This document shows, one piece after another, positions 1-14,360 of a stretch of DNA of 64,000 nt. Positions within the stretch are counted from its first letter, which is position 1; every line of letters starts with the position of its first letter. The notes beneath the pieces were generated by a model, which was not told where the DNA came from, did no database searches, and worked only from the letters and a program-made list of their open reading frames with translations. A program made the position numbers and the translations under genes. Origin of the DNA: Gyrodactylus bullatarudis (taxonomy: Eukaryota > Platyhelminthes > Monogenea > Gyrodactylidea > Gyrodactylidae); contig SSNU01000112.1 in the NCBI GenBank assembly GCA_012064415.1, forward strand, positions 124,001 through 188,000, in the 5' to 3' direction.

Positions 1-604
1 ATTTAATTTCTTCAATTTGTTCTTTAAAAGAACTATAGAGAGAGAGAAAGTTTGGTTGCAATAAACACACCAGACTTTAATTTATATTTAAATAGTACAA
101 ATTGTTTTCAAAGAAAATAATCTTGATGATTCCAGTTACATCTGGTCTCATTGTAAACTGAAAAAAGTGTAAATATCTATTTTCACTCTTTACATGTAGA
201 GGTCTCAAGAAAATTCTTTATAGAAATGGTACAGAAATGAGGCCAAGTCTGACTTTTCCTCACTATTATTACACTGTTTCTTTGATCCCCATTGAAAGGC
301 CAAAAACTTGTTAGTTATATTTATTACTGTAATTACACTGTCTCTTAATTTTTTTTTCTTAAGCACACTTGTTTAAAGTCCAAGTCTTCTGGAAGAGTAT
401 TGATGAAAATATACCTTGGCTAGTTACCATCAATCTGTCTCTCTATCTCTCTTGTTGTTATATTTCTGTATTCCAGTCATATATTTATATTTAGAGTGCA
501 TTGCAAATTAACATGATAAATAAATTATGTAAGAGGCTTAGAGAAAAGAGTCTATCTAGAATGTTTCAATCAATTTCTCAATGGAAAACTAATTTTTGTC
601 TAAT
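1..604. other. AT-rich stretch without a gene
   Basis: I see no coding signal here. The stretch is AT-rich with a short GA-repeat near position 40. It may be intergenic or part of a far-upstream intron of the DDR-like gene. Confidence 0.5.
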
Positions 605-1255
605 TTTTCGTTTAAATTAGCTTCATCATTAGCTCCATCTAATACTAAAAACATTACATAATAAGGTCATGAATGAATTTGGATTCTAATAAAATGTTGG
701 ATATTAAAAACGAGAGGAGTAGTAGAAATACACTTCAAAATGTTCAATTAGTAAGTCGAAAAAGTCCGAGTCAATGTTTAAGTACTCAAGTCAATTATTA
801 AAAGGCACAGTTATTGTTATTGAAAAACATCTTTGAAAATATATTCAGGATTTAATGTGGATTTAGAAACCAAGTGAGTATTTATTAATATTTCACTAGA
901 GTAAGTCAAATTTTTCAACTTTTCCCAGCCTTAATCTCATTTTGAAGATTATCGAAAACTAAGCATTTTTTCCTGAAAAACCATACGTTTTCGAGTTTGT
1001 TCTGATATACAAAATCTCGATTGGAGATGACAGCTTTTGAACACGCGCCAAGATTTTTTCAATGAATTTTACTACGAAAAAAACAAAATTAAGATTTTCG
1101 AATTCTTTTTGCAACATTTTGAATAAAAATAGTAAATATTGAGTCTTTTTCCTCATGTAGAAAGAAATTCCTAGGAAATTAGGAAATTTTTGATTAAGAC
1201 ATAGAACATTGTTCGGGAATAATAAAATTTTGTATTACCCTAATGTAAAATTGGT
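605..1255 (+). repeat. Interspersed repeat, copy A
   Basis: This region matches, in reverse complement, most of positions 26,040 to 26,450. The shared part runs from the sequence about aataaggtcatgaatgaatt through the marker GAACACGCGCCAAGA (about 1037 to 1052) to the run after tgtagaaagaaattcct. Copy A carries about 180 extra bases (about 746 to 923) that the other copy lacks. A partial copy with the same marker is at 15,600 to 15,700. The short frames inside it are not conserved as protein, so I treat it as non-coding mobile DNA of unknown family. Confidence 0.75.
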
Positions 1256-4200
1256 CTTAAAGTCTTTTTTGTTTTTACCCAGGCTATCTTTTTTTGATAA
1301 AATCTAAAATTTAATTAGGGAAAGAATGTAAAATTTATTCCTCTATCCAATGATACCTCGCATGACCATTTATCTTTTCTGGTTCAAAAGCTATTCAAGG
1401 TTTTTTCATTAGTGATTTCACTCAATTTTTCTCGATTGTGATTGGTCCATTTTGATTAGCACAATAATTTCGTATAAGGATTCATAATAAATGATTAAAT
1501 CAGTATAGACAATAACAGGGATTTGAATATTTGTAAAAAAAATTAGAATAGAGTAATTCAGAGGTTAATTCATGAGGCTCTTGAAATTCGCAATAATGAT
1601 ACTTTCAAAATTGAGCATAGTTGGATTCAGCTTTTTGGCAAAAGACGGAAGTAAATTAAATCTTATGAATAATTACTCTAAATATTCTATTATCATAGGT
1701 CTCAAACTAGTATTATATTCTACAATTCTCTATGGAATGAAATCATGAAATTATATAAATATATTATTTTGGGTTAAAAGGCTTGTGATGACAATCCCTT
1801 TCGAATGATTTGGATGACTAATGGTTGAGAATTCAATTATTGACCAAGTTTTGATAAATTTTATTATAAAACTAATTTTTGATCATTTTTTTCTGAATCT
1901 GAATTTTTAAAATTAATTATGATTTGTTCAAGACCTCGACATGCTAATGGGGTAGGATCAGAAGAGATCACTTTCTCAAAACATTAAGTTTGGCAATATT
2001 ATCGATCAAAAAATGAACAAGAGCCAAATCAGATTCGAGAGATTAAAGAATGAAAAAAACTCATCTATCGATTAGGCTGTGAGCCGTCTCCAACCTAGCA
2101 ACTACTGAGCTCTTATGCAGTATTCAAAATCAAAGGAGAATTTCAATTAGTTCTAAGATATATAAAGAACAGAAAATTAATTCAATACATGGAAAGGAAT
2201 ATGGGAAAAAACATAAATTTAATTATAATGAAAAAGAAAAAAGAAATTTTTCGACTTACATACGAGCTATATGAGATTGGATGAAATTGAAAAAAGAGAA
2301 ATATTATGTTCCCATCTTCCAACTTCCTTTTTCATTACATATTCAGTGAATCTCGCTGAGTCTTCTGCTGTGTGTAGAAGAAGTTCCTTCATTTTAACAT
2401 GATATCCAACGACGTTAATCATTCAAAGTTTTTAAGATTTCAAATTCTGAGGAATTGCCAAGCCATCGGTCTGTATTTCATAGGGGATCTGGGTTATGGG
2501 TTATTGTTTCATACAAAAACTAATTCAACAAACTGGTAAAGCGAGAGAGTTATCCTAAAAAATGTGTTACTTGAAAAAAAAACTTGTTTGCCAGGTTCAT
2601 CCACTACACTGTGATCTCATAAAATATAACTTGTAATTCGATAAACAACTTTTGCCCCAGAACAGATCAACCACATTCTAAACTCTTTTGTGTATTCTAT
2701 TTATTATTAAAAACATGTTTTACCCTACCGTTAATACAAAAGTTTATTAACTATAGAAATGCTTTGTATATGGGGAGGGAGGGGAAATAGATTGGTTTCA
2801 TTAAAGATAAACATTGGCCATGAACCAGATGTAGCAACTTCTATTGACTGCACAAAAGTTAGAGGCAATCATGTCCTCAAAATTTTTATCTCTTATTCTT
2901 ACACAAAGATATTGAAATCATTTTCCATAAACGAATTTGTATTACAAGTCAAAAACTGTATTAATTTCTGGTTCAGCAGTTCAACCTTGGACCTGATATT
3001 TACTTAATAATTACAAAAGTGTTAAAAAGTGGTTCAATTCAGGTCATCTAAGGGGGACTACTTTGTATTAACTTCCGATTGCAAAAGAGCATGGTTTAAT
3101 CTGGTTAATACGACTGCTGTATCCTTCTACAGAATATTCCGATTAGAATAATTATGAGCGTTTTATGATATCTAATACATATGATAGACAGTAGTCTTAT
3201 TGATGATTAAAAAGTATTACGAATCCAGTAAATTTGTTTGTTATAATGAAAATCGTCACCTTAACTGATAAAAGGCATTGGATATGATTGATATGTAGAA
3301 TCCAATATTGCTCGCTCAATTATTTTGAAAGAATACCTCAAATTAATGCTTCAAAAATTAAATACTTTTAGAATAAAGTTAACTTAGTACATAAAAAGAG
3401 GTTTAAATAAATTTTCCCTCTATTTAATATTCTTGTTTACCGCCGTATCCTTTATAAAGTGACCAGTGGGGGGTTCATAATCATGAATAAAATTTAAAAA
3501 TCTCTTTGTTTTAAAATAAAGTTTTCAATTATTATTAATCAAATATGTGTGAATTATTTTGAGTCGGGGCTAAAATCGCATAGACCAAGTGTATGCTTGA
3601 GAAATTGTATTTAATCAAAAATACAAAGAAAACTACACATGTTTTCCTTCTATATTAGAAGTAATTTACCTAGCATAAACTTGAAGAAGGAATTAAAAAT
3701 AAGAAAAAAAAAGATTGCAGATGTTTGGCATTGCTTTCCTTGGATTCACCTTCGGATCACAATTACTTCACCCACTTCCATGCATCGAAGATCACAAATC
3801 AAATGTTCATTCATGTACAAATGATCTATTTGATGATCGAATTGGAGACAGAGGAAATCATTTTCTCTGCTAATTTTTGTATGGGGATGAAGCTTGTCAG
3901 AAAGCTTGTACATTTTATCTAGCATAAAATGAGCTATATAGCTTTCCTCCTGTTGTCATTGTGATGAAAATCAAGCCGTATCTATTACAGTATAGGCATT
4001 GGACAAAATATTTAGAAAAGGACCTTAAAAAATAGAGATTTGAAAATTAATCAGGATCCTGTAACAGATTTCATTGGTTGAGCCATCATTGCATTAGTCT
4101 CATAAAATGAATGCTTCCACTTGATAAAGACTTTTAAAGAAAATGAAAGTATAGCTTCAGCTCAAATCATTGAAAAGAATTACCTAAACGTTAATTTCGA

Positions 4201-5187
4201 ATCTGGAAATGGTTAAAACGGCCATTTTTGGCTCTATTTTTGAGTAAGTCTTGTTAGTATCAGTGAATACCTTTCATTGATGAATTGTACATATTCTTGA
4301 AGCTTAATAAAACCAAGTTAAGGATTAAAACTAATACATCCCCGTATACATCGCATAGACCAAGTTTACGCTGAATATTTTCAAGAAGCAGAGTTTTTCT
4401 TGCTAATTCCTACAGAAGAGACTCGTCTATCTAACCTTAGAGTCTATCTATCTCTTTAATTAAATGTTAATGTTTTTACAATTCCGGCTAATTCATCTTA
4501 AAATGCCCTTTTCAACTTTATAAGTTGTTTTTTTGTAATATTATTTTAATCTTGCCTTTGAATAATATGAGATAATCAAAGGTGTTCGTAAAGAGTCTGA
4601 AAAATTCAATTCAAAATCAATCTGGTAAAAACTTTCAAGTGAATATATGGATGCCTTTTAATGAATATAAATAGTATTTCTTAGATACAAAGACGACTCA
4701 GTGAATGTTTTAACAATAAATTAAAAGATTTAACAAGATACAAGCATTGTTTGAGTTTAGATCTCGGATAAACTGAATTGAATTTCAAAAAATAACTTTG
4801 AATGCTCTTTATACTTATTCTTTAAATGCCATTAAATGCCACAAAAGAACTTTAAGCAGCTAAAAATATTTTGGAACACTGAGAGAAGATAGAAAATAGT
4901 TGTTACAATTATAATTTTATTATGTTAATCTGGTGACCTCGGCTTTTCCAGCTTAACTTTTCATTTTATGATGAAATAATAACGATACTTTGATTCTTTC
5001 TAATTTTTAATAAATCGAATGATAGAATAGAAGGGGGAACTATGAGTTGATAATGGTTATGACAATTTATGATATTTATTTTATTCATCATAATGAGCAG
5101 ATATCAGAATCATGCGCCAGATGGGAATTTATAATTTTTACAAAATTCTTCATTTTTTCATCAAGAAATCGAATTTGATCAAGATCT
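1256..5187. other. AT-rich stretch without a recognisable gene
   Basis: Only short frames (up to about 80 codons) occur and none resembles a known protein or has plausible splice structure. I see nothing else to annotate. Confidence 0.45.
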
Positions 5188-5850
5188 TTTGGAATCTAGA
5201 TCATGAAGCCCTCTTTCACGATACGGAGAAATCTTTTTTTGAACTTTGAAAATTTTTATTGATTTTAATGTGAGAGAGTGATCAAAAGTTGATTCTTAGG
5301 ATCACAATTAGTTAAAGAAAACAAATATGCTGAATCTGGTTTTAAGAATCCCCCCATAATCGTGTAAAAATCAAATTTTGATTTTTTAATCATTTTCCCT
5401 ACTTGAAAGTCGATGAAATTTGATATTTTCAGATCCCTGAAAAATGACGAATCTTTCATAAATTTTATTATAATCATCGGTTTTTTGTTTTATTGTGATC
5501 CTAAAAATCAACTTTTGATCTCTCCCTCACATTGAAATCAACAAAAATTTTCAACTCAAAGTTCAAAAAAGGGGATTTTGGCGTTACTTCAAGATTTCAA
5601 ATTTGCCATCTTGAAAGAGGGCTTCATGATCTAGATTTCAAAAAATCATAAATTCCCATCTTCATATCAAGATTTTCATGGAGTCGTCAAAATTTCACTG
5701 ATCAAGAAATTAAGATTCGATTTCCACAAAAGTGATTCTCAAAATCTGATTCAGCATATTTGATTTCTCCGACTAAAAAAGGGACTAAAAATCAACTTCT
5801 AATCCCTCTCCCACGAGAAATTCTCAACTTGAAGCACCTAGTTTTACTTT
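5188..5850. repeat. Foldback element
   Basis: Two arms of an imperfect inverted repeat are visible: about 5,188 to 5,308 and about 5,490 to 5,645. Both carry the block atgaagccctctttca or its complement, and a block around gatcaaaagttgattctta. A third, more diverged arm copy follows at about 5,760 to 5,850. Related sequence is found at 38,855 to 39,065. No transposase is seen, so this is a non-autonomous foldback or MITE-type repeat. Confidence 0.65.
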
Positions 5851-7559
5851 CAAAATTTGTTTGATTCTCTAAATTCTACGGGAACTTAAATGTCATATCA
5901 TTTAAAGTTTAGAGGACAAGTTATTATCTTTCTATGTGAGCAAACAGAAGGAAGATCATCAAAGAGAATCAAGTTTAGTTACACTCTAAAGTGAGAATTA
6001 TTCCATGAGATAAAGGCAATGCAGAGAGACAGAGGTCAACAAAGATTTCCTGTGTTCTAGGCAAGGCCATGGGGAATGGTGGGGGGAGAGAGTAAGAGAA
6101 TCTAGGAGATCATTCACTCAACTGAGATTTTCTGTCATCTGTTAGCTTCAATAAGAGAATATCTTCAATAACCTTACTGTACTTTATCCAGAGATTCTTC
6201 ATCGATACAGTCTATTTATATATATAGGAGAAAGTGTATTATTATATGGAATTAATATATATACTCGAAGCATTGAGTTGGTAATCCTTTGTAATTTATG
6301 AGACTTCTCTCTCGGAGATGAAAGATCATATACAGTGTATGCTTAGAAGATCACACACTTTTTATCTGATCAAAATTCTTTATCGAATTGAATCCTATGA
6401 ATTTAATAAACAAAAAAGAATCCAAAGTTACGACCCCGTGAAAATAAATGAAATTTTGGTACCACTTGAGATCGTTTTATGTCCCCCTTATAAGAAACCT
6501 AAAAATACAGATTTTCATTGAAATATGATCTGGATTTTACGATCAAAAACACTTTTCTTGCCCTGACTATTTATGAAATCTGAACTGTTTTATCCTTAAA
6601 ATTTGAATCTCTTTAATTACCTAGAATCAATAAATTTCAAGATCAAACATTGATAAAATAGAAATTTGGCATATTTTCGAATAAAAAACGTTCTTTAATT
6701 TTTTTAAAGATTTAATTTTGGTTAAAAGTATACAAATAAGTAAGACTAAAAAAGGGGTTTAAAAATTTTGATTTAGCTACATTTTCGTTTATCAATCTTT
6801 TTCAGATTTGAATAAATGTAAATTATCATAACATTTCTTTTTAAAAGGATGGCTCTCGATCACATCTGACTGTACATTTATTTTCTTTCAGAGCAAATAA
6901 ACTTTAGAAAGCCTATCCTGACTTGGAGAGAGATAGGTGTATCACTGTTTTAAGAAAAGTTTTTTTTTCAAAAAAAGAAGTAGAATAACAAACCTGGTAT
7001 CATTGCAATGTGTGAGGACAATTATGCTAAATGCCAGAACACAGACCCGCGCATAAAAAAAACAACACCACTACATTCAATAAAGTTTAACAAATTTGGT
7101 TTGATAACATCTTTATCGGTCCATTAAGCCAATCAAGAGAATTTTATTACCTTGATTCTTTATACACAATTCAGCGTCAATGCATATAGATAGGTTTAAT
7201 GTTTAAATTTTATAAGTGGTAATTTTAAAATAAAAAACAATAGCCGTATACAATGTTTTAAAGCAGAAATAATGGTCAATAATTCTTATCTACATCATAC
7301 CGATGCATATTTAATAAATATTTTGGATAAGAGGAGAAAATATCACCTATGAGCCATTCTAGTTGTTCCAATAAGATTTATGATCCTCTTGATAAGAAAG
7401 CATAAATAGCTTATATGATCAGAACATGCACATTTATCGGATGAATATTTCAATATTCCTCAGTATTGTGAAGTTGGAAGTTGAGAATTTAAAATCTTCT
7501 CAAAGCCAGGAAGAAGATGGCGCCAAATTTTCATTTTTCGAATTTTTGATATTAAAAAT
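5851..7559. other. Gene-free stretch
   Basis: No coding region or clear repeat structure is recognised. It contains a short GA-rich tract near 6,085 and TA-rich runs near 6,220 to 6,260. Confidence 0.4.
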
Positions 7560-7599
7560 TTAGCGGCAATTCGAAAAAGTTAACCTCAAACTCTAACAA

Positions 7600-7815
7600 T
7601 TGAGTTGGATTTCCTGTTATAATTATAAATATAAAACAATAAAAAACATTCTAAATTTGAAAATTTTCACAATTTTGTTTATCTTATTCCAGAAGCATCG
7701 AAAGGTATATGAAGTGATATTTGGTGGAATTATATTTAAATACTTGAAGATTATTTTTTTAAATATCGATAGGCGATTTAAGTAATTTTGCAAAATTTCG
7801 TCTACTATATAACGT
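7600..7815 (+). repeat. Mariner-associated MITE fragment
   Basis: The block around ttatcttattccagaagca (about 7,680 to 7,700), continuing to tatttaaatacttgaagatt, recurs at 8,612 to 8,690 and in decayed form at 34,190 to 34,280. The 8.6 kb copy sits directly before a mariner transposase remnant. This copy is therefore probably a fragment of the same non-autonomous family. Confidence 0.5.
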
Positions 7816-8611
7816 CTCTTATTTGATTTAATAAACTTTGTACAAAAGTAATAGTAATTCAATACAGTATTTTTGAAAACGTTCTAAACCGAAAATATAG
7901 GTCTCTTCAGGAAATTAAGAATAATTAGCAAAGAAATTTAAAAAATCATCTTTGATTTCAATCTATAAAGAATCTACAAACAACAGAGAATTTTAAGTGG
8001 ATATTATCTCCTGTCGGTAGATAAATGTGTCAATAACAGGGTCAAATAATATCTTGGCACTAAAAAGATGATATCTGGACATGATATCTTGGATAAAGAT
8101 GAAATTCATTATCACTGATAATTATAATTTATCAGTCAAACTATCAATAACTATTATTTTGATTTATCGCAACAGCTATTTCCCAGTCGTTTTGTGTTTG
8201 AGATGCTTCAAACTAGAATAATGATAATACATAATTCTGAAGACCAAAATTATATGAAGAAGAAAATTTGTGGTCAGGGTTTATAAAACCAATTGTTGAT
8301 CATACAATAATATATTGAAGAATAAATTATTTATCTTGTACATTCATCAGATTAATTGATCTCAAAAGTTAACCCTCAAACTACCTCATGAATAAATAAA
8401 TAACCTAATGCATTTCCTATGCTAAGAGCTTCACGTAATAGAATTTAGTCTTTAATAAGAAAAAAAAGAGAATTTTGTAAAAATCATAAATTCCCATCTT
8501 CATATTAACTAGCTTTATAAGAATACTGATTTATCGATAATAAAGGATCTTTTTATATCTTACTACAGATTAGAATTGGCCAAATTTTGCAAAATTACTT
8601 AATTAATTTTG

Positions 8612-8748
8612 TTCATCTTATTCCAGAAGCATGGAAAGGTATTTTGAAGCGAAATTTGGTGGGATTATATTTAAATACTTGAAGATTAGATTCATCATAT
8701 CAATGCGTGATCCAAATAATTTTTGCAAAATTTCGTCCAAGTCTACTA
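8612..8748 (+). repeat. MITE fragment joined to the mariner remnant
   Basis: This closely matches 7,675 to 7,800 and ends in gcaaaatttcgtcc at about 8,741. A similar end (aaatttcatccaagtctag) closes the element at 13,296 to 13,942. It abuts the transposase remnant that begins just downstream and seems to have replaced its 5' part. Confidence 0.5.
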
Positions 8749-9120
8749 CAGATACCACTCCTATTTCAAGTGTCAACATCTATTAGGCAAAAATTCAGAA
8801 GACAAAGAAATCTCGTTTTGCAACATGATAATGCAAGACCTCATATTTCCAGAGAGACGAAACAAAAAATTTCTGAAATAGGTCTTGAAGTTTTAGAGCA
8901 TCCACTTTATTCTCCAGATTTAGCACCATCAGATTATCATTTGTTCAGATCTTTGCAGCATTTCATATCCAGGAGAATCTTTAGAAATGATGAGGATGTA
9001 AAAAGAGCTATTGAAGAGTATATCGGCTCAAAAAACAATAGTTTCTGGGCTAGAGGAATCAATAAACTACGAGAAAGATGGGAAAAAAACATTCAAAGCA
9101 ATGGAGAGTATTTCTCTTGA
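8749..9120 (+). pseudogene. Mariner transposase, C-terminal remnant
   Basis: An open frame of about 120 codons encodes the C-terminal half of a mariner-family transposase. The motifs HDNARPH and YSPDLAPSDYHLF are present. The two catalytic aspartates in them are separated by 34 residues, the DD34D spacing of mariner elements. The N-terminal helix-turn-helix half and the first catalytic aspartate are missing; unrelated repeat sequence lies in their place. The frame ends at a TGA and is followed by a possible terminal repeat near 9,175 to 9,200 (around gagatgagacatcctaa). It is a truncated, inactive copy. Confidence 0.88.
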
Positions 9121-9200
9121 TGTAACCCTATAATAAAAATTTTATTCAAAATTTTTTTTTCTTTGTAAAATGTGTAAATCGAGATGAGACATCCTAATAG

Positions 9201-12200
9201 AATCTGGGTCCTATTTGTAAGAATACATGTTGAATGTTGTTTTTCTTTCTCAGCCCTTTTCACACGAGAAAGCCTGAAAATAATCAGGGCTTGTATTCAA
9301 TTGAAACAGTCTAGAGAAAAGAAAAGATAATTTCTTCATTTTTTGGTTTTGAATGAGCGATAAAAAATTGGCTTACACTGGTGACATTAGGTGTAAAATT
9401 TAAACTATCTACATTTTACATGTAGCTTAATTACCGAGTGGCTGAAAATCACTTTATATACTAACAAGATCACGTGATACCTTCAATGCCTTAATTTAGT
9501 TGTTAAATGAAAGGAACGTTCTTAATTCTCATTTCAAATCAGTTTATGAATTAAAGACTTGTTTTAATAATCTTTTCAAATCATACAACAAGTCAGCAGA
9601 GATTTTGTTAACTTTCATATTTAAAACGTTTTTAACACAAGGTATTTAAAAGTGTAAAATAGAATGAAATTGATAGAATAAAAATAGAAAACGTTCAAAT
9701 TTTTTACAGTATAACTTGATTTATTCTATGTGCATGACGCAATTTTCCGTCGATTAATCATGATTTGTAATAAAATACCTCGCTTAAGAGTTGAATATTT
9801 CATGAGCAAATTATCATTTCTTCGTTAAAGTAGAAATGAATTTCGACATTTTTTATCCATGTTGAGAAATCCTACTCTCTATTCTTAATCCATGATATAC
9901 TCCTTTCTACTCTCAACCCCCCCATCCTCAATGTAATATGAGCGCACGCGTGTGTCTGTATGCATAAAATTACCCTCCATTTAATGAATATTTAATTGAT
10001 TTACTCCTAAGTAGTATTAGTAATAGTCAGAATTTTCCAAAAAAAATTAATACACGAAAATCTATATTTGAATGAGCTTCACTACCAAATTGAAAATCAA
10101 TTGAATGTAACATTTAAATGGTCCTTATTTATGTATATGCATATAGCAGAGAAATAGTGAAAAGACATTTTTTTCTGTCAAATTAATATGTACTTTTAAT
10201 GAATGTAAATTGTAAAATGATGAAAATGACTCATCAATGATTTAACAAGACATGCATCACGGAACTTTTGGATCAATTCTGACTCTTTTATTACACGCTT
10301 GCAGTTGAAACTCAGACAAATCAGATTACTTGAAAAAGTCAAATTTTCTTTTAAAAAACGTTTTTTAAATTTTTTGCGCGATATCAAATCACAACGAGAA
10401 TTACGTTTAAAGATGAATAAATAAAATAATAAAATGAAACTTCAAAGGGGAATATGATCAAAAAAAGAAGTGAGATTAAACGAACAAATCTCCCTGAAAT
10501 AGAATTAGAAGATGAATTCCTCGATAAATTCATGTACGACCGTACTCCTTAATCCCACAGCGTCGTTCTAAAGTGAGGAAAACATTCTCACAATATTATT
10601 AGTTCTAGTTTTGAGTATGATGCATTATTGTTATTAGGTGATTTGAAATGATATCAAGGTAAGAAGATTAAGGCAATTTCCATTTTAATCTCTCCTCTTG
10701 CCCAAACAACTCTTTCCTTATCTCTTTCTTTTCACTACATGCGTTTCTATCATTTCAAATTAGATATTCATCTCAGATGTGTTTATGTCGCGTCATCAAC
10801 TATCTTACAGTTTGGAGATTACTCCAAAATTCATTGAGTTACCAAGCTGAGGCTTATAGACATTGAGGGAAAGATGTTTTAAAAAAATCTTTGTTTTCTC
10901 AATCTTTTGATTATTATCTAAAAGTTGTGAACATTGCTTAGTACTATTGATTGATTTAACATTACGAATCCATTACTGTAAAGTAATCAAGCATAAGAGA
11001 TTTCGCTTCAAATCTTGATTCACTCAAGCTCTAGTTCAATTAAACGTTTTGTTTGTCAGTCAAGATTATTCTAAATCTTATTTCAAAGTTATCAAACTTT
11101 TGAATCTCTATATTTACTTTAGGGTACACGATGTTGTTTGGTGACTGACCATACTATTTCTCTACTCAATTTTTAATTGCTCAACTAAATCTGATTAAAT
11201 ATCATCTATTTAACCCCACTCTACCACAAACAAAGTATCAGATTTTTATCTTGGATTATATAATCTTGTTTTTCACATCTAAACCATTAGTATAACTGTA
11301 GGCTTTATAGTTTACCCAACACATAAACTCATAAATGATATGTACTAAATATCAATACATAACTAGGCTGATAATAAAATAGATTCGATAAATTATTATG
11401 ATGATGTCGACTGTTGAATGAAATGTGTAAGGAATGAGGGGTCCAAAGATAAGATTACGTAAACAATTTAAATAGATACCCCCAACTATCCTATATTTTT
11501 GAGAGGGGAGAGAACGAGCCAGCATTTTATCTCTCTGTCACACACAAATACATTTCAATCATTTGCAAAAAAAAATAAAACCATTGCACGTTTTTCCTTT
11601 TTAGATTAATTAAAATGCCCGCGCGTGTTTAATTCAAAGCAGACAAATTAAATCGTTTTAGTATTCATAATCTGGGTTTTTTATGTTGTTGAATGAGAAT
11701 CCTATTCTAACAGATGTTTTTACGCACCTCCATTCATTCAACACAATTTCTACTGCAGACAAGAAGAAACCTTTCATTATTTTGTATTATTGCTACAAAT
11801 TTATTTATTTTGTACAGCCTTTTGTGTCGGCATGAAGAGAAATTGACAAGAGAGTCCCTCTCTGCAAATTTGGATCCCTGTGTGTGTGTGGAAAACAGCT
11901 ACGACTATTAATGACTTTGATTTATGGGAGAAACTGGAAGGAGGAGAGGAAATAATTTATGTCATTTTCAGGTTCAACTTGGGAACTAGTGACAATGACT
12001 CATTCTGCAATAAAGTACAAAGATTCTTTTGTCTCATCTTACATTTTTATATGATTTATTCCTATCTTTAAATCGCCCACCTTATCATTTAGACGAAGAT
12101 GGTGAATTAGATCACAAAAATCTTTTCTTGTCTTTCTTATCTTAACATTGAGTTTTTTTAAAACGTTTCAAATTTGACGTTGCTTGTTCATTATCTAATC

Positions 12201-13295
12201 TCGTGAAACATTTAAAGCTGCCAGAATAAGACCAAGATATGACTTCTAGATTATCAGATTTTCGAATTCCACATGTATGGTTTCTCGTTAAAGTCTTTCT
12301 TTTTGTTCTTCGATCTCTGAGTGTTTTTTTTAACGTTCTTTATATTCATAGCTTAAAGGGTTAAAGGGAACTGTTAGATACTGGATAATTCAATCTTTAT
12401 GTAGATTCAAGACAAAACAAATTACAAGGTGCAACCAGAGGAAGTATTACAAAGAGAAGAAAGCAGCCAGGTAAATTTTAAATCTTTCCTCCCCTATAAT
12501 TTCTATTCTGCATGGAATATAAATAAATATATATAAAGTAGGAATCAAGAAAAAAAAACTTATAGACAGACAAAAACCAGTTGATTACAAGATGATGTAA
12601 TCCCAGAATAAACAGACAAAAGCTTCTGAATTTAATCAAAAAATTTTGAGATCAAGGGAAGATAAAGTTTGATCGATATTTTTATGTTTCTTATTAGAAA
12701 GGAATAGTCATTTATAGAATTTGAGGAATTAAACTATCAGGAATAGAGCTTCAAATTATCATTGAATATATCTTGGATATAAATAGTTTCCTTTACTACT
12801 AAAGGGACAATAATTTCTAACAACGAAAGAAATCCTTAAAACGATTAAAAACAGAATTTTTGTCATAAAAAATGGTCATCTAGGAATTATAGAATTTACA
12901 AGAATAGAACGTAATCTCTTGTGATATTCAGAGAAAAATCAACCCCTACAAATTCTGAAATGATTAAAGAATTTTAAAAATTTTCAATCATCAGTTTTAT
13001 TCACTTTGATGAAGGGATACATCCAGGTATTTAACAGTGGGCTCATATCTCAAGTAGTAGAGGAGATAATAAAAATATTATTAATGACTCATATGGAAGG
13101 AATTAGGTTTTTAAAGCAATCTCAAGTTGACTTTACTAGCACACATGTACAGAGAAAGAGAGAGATAAGCAATGCAATAATAGTTCTAATTGTAATTGCA
13201 TAATCAGTGTAGTTCTCTACAATGAATAGGCTAGTAGAATAAAAGATAAAAAGCAATTTATTTTAAAATAGAATATGAATATAGTGTTCATAGTG
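9201..13295. other. Gene-free stretch
   Basis: No frame in this 4-kb AT-rich stretch looks like a protein and no clear repeat boundaries were found. There is a short TG run at 11,878 to 11,890. Confidence 0.4.
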
Positions 13296-13942
13296 TGTAC
13301 TAGGCTAGGGTGAAATTTCGTAGAACTGTTGAAACCGCCTGTAACTTTGTTTAAATGCAAAAACATTTTTAAAAAACTTAATCGTTCACTCAAAAACCAA
13401 AACTTAATCGAATTCAAAAGAGAACTTAAAAAAAGCTATAATATCTTATGATCTGAAGAATTAATTATGCTTATAAATATAACATATGTATTGTTAAATA
13501 TAAATATATTATTATTATTATTAAATAATCTTTGAGCTATTTCTAAATCATTCCACCATGTCTGGCTGAGTCAACTCTTGTATCATATAAACAAAATTTC
13601 GGAAATTTTCAAATTTTGAACGTTTTTTATTTTAATTTTTGTTAATTATATTCGATTTTATTAACTTTATGCAGTTATAAATAGTTTAAATATTTTATTT
13701 AAATAGTTTTTCATATCTTGGATTTTGAGACATTTTTAATGAAAATATAAATCAAGAGAATATTAAGAACGTTCAAAATTTGAAAATTTCCGAAATTTTG
13801 TTTATATGATACAAGAATCATTTAAAGAGTTGACTCAGCCAGACATGGTGGAATGATCTAGAAATAGCTCAAAGATTATTTAAACAAAATTACAGGCGGT
13901 TTCATCAGTTTTACGAAATTTCATCCAAGTCTAGTGTTTACT
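13296..13942. repeat. Tc1/mariner-like MITE with long inverted arms
   Basis: The ends form an inverted repeat of about 55 bp. The left end begins actaggctagggtgaaattt and the right end reads aaatttcatccaagtctag. Internal arms (about 13,525 to 13,627 and 13,763 to 13,882) are also complementary across ccaccatgtctggctgagtc. The right internal arm has a 10-base insertion. The spacer at 13,388 to 13,524 is not part of the symmetry. No transposase is encoded. Confidence 0.7.
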
Positions 13943-14360
13943 AGGCTAAGGTGAAATTTTTAACCTCATATTAGGACCAACTTTTCTGATATAACTTTCA
14001 ATTCTAAGCATTATTTTGTATTAAAGCATGTGTCGAAAATGCTTCTCCATCATGTCATTCGGTTTTTCAAATCGCCGCTCAATTTTCAATGAATTTTTAC
14101 TACGCAATCACTAAAATCCGGAATATCTTGGCCAATTAATGAGTTTATTAATTTTCATCATCAAAAGGGGTTTCATGGTTAATTTCGTTATTTTATCATA
14201 TCCGTGGGATATTGTGGGAAAATGAGCAATGACATAATAGAGAATGACTTTCACGCTTTAAAAGTATGCAAAACATGATCTGAGTACTAAATTTATCAGA
14301 AAAGTGAGTCCTCTTGTGAGTTTTTTGGAGAAAAAAAATTTCACCCTAGCCTAGTGTTTA
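13943..14360. repeat. Second MITE, abutting the previous one
   Basis: It starts with actaggctaaggtgaaattt and ends with aaatttcaccctagcctagt, an inverted terminal repeat of about 22 bp closely related to that of the neighbouring element. The interior differs from the neighbour. A decayed relative of its interior, around ttcaatgaatttttactac, is seen in the capicua intron near 61,080 to 61,150. Confidence 0.65.
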
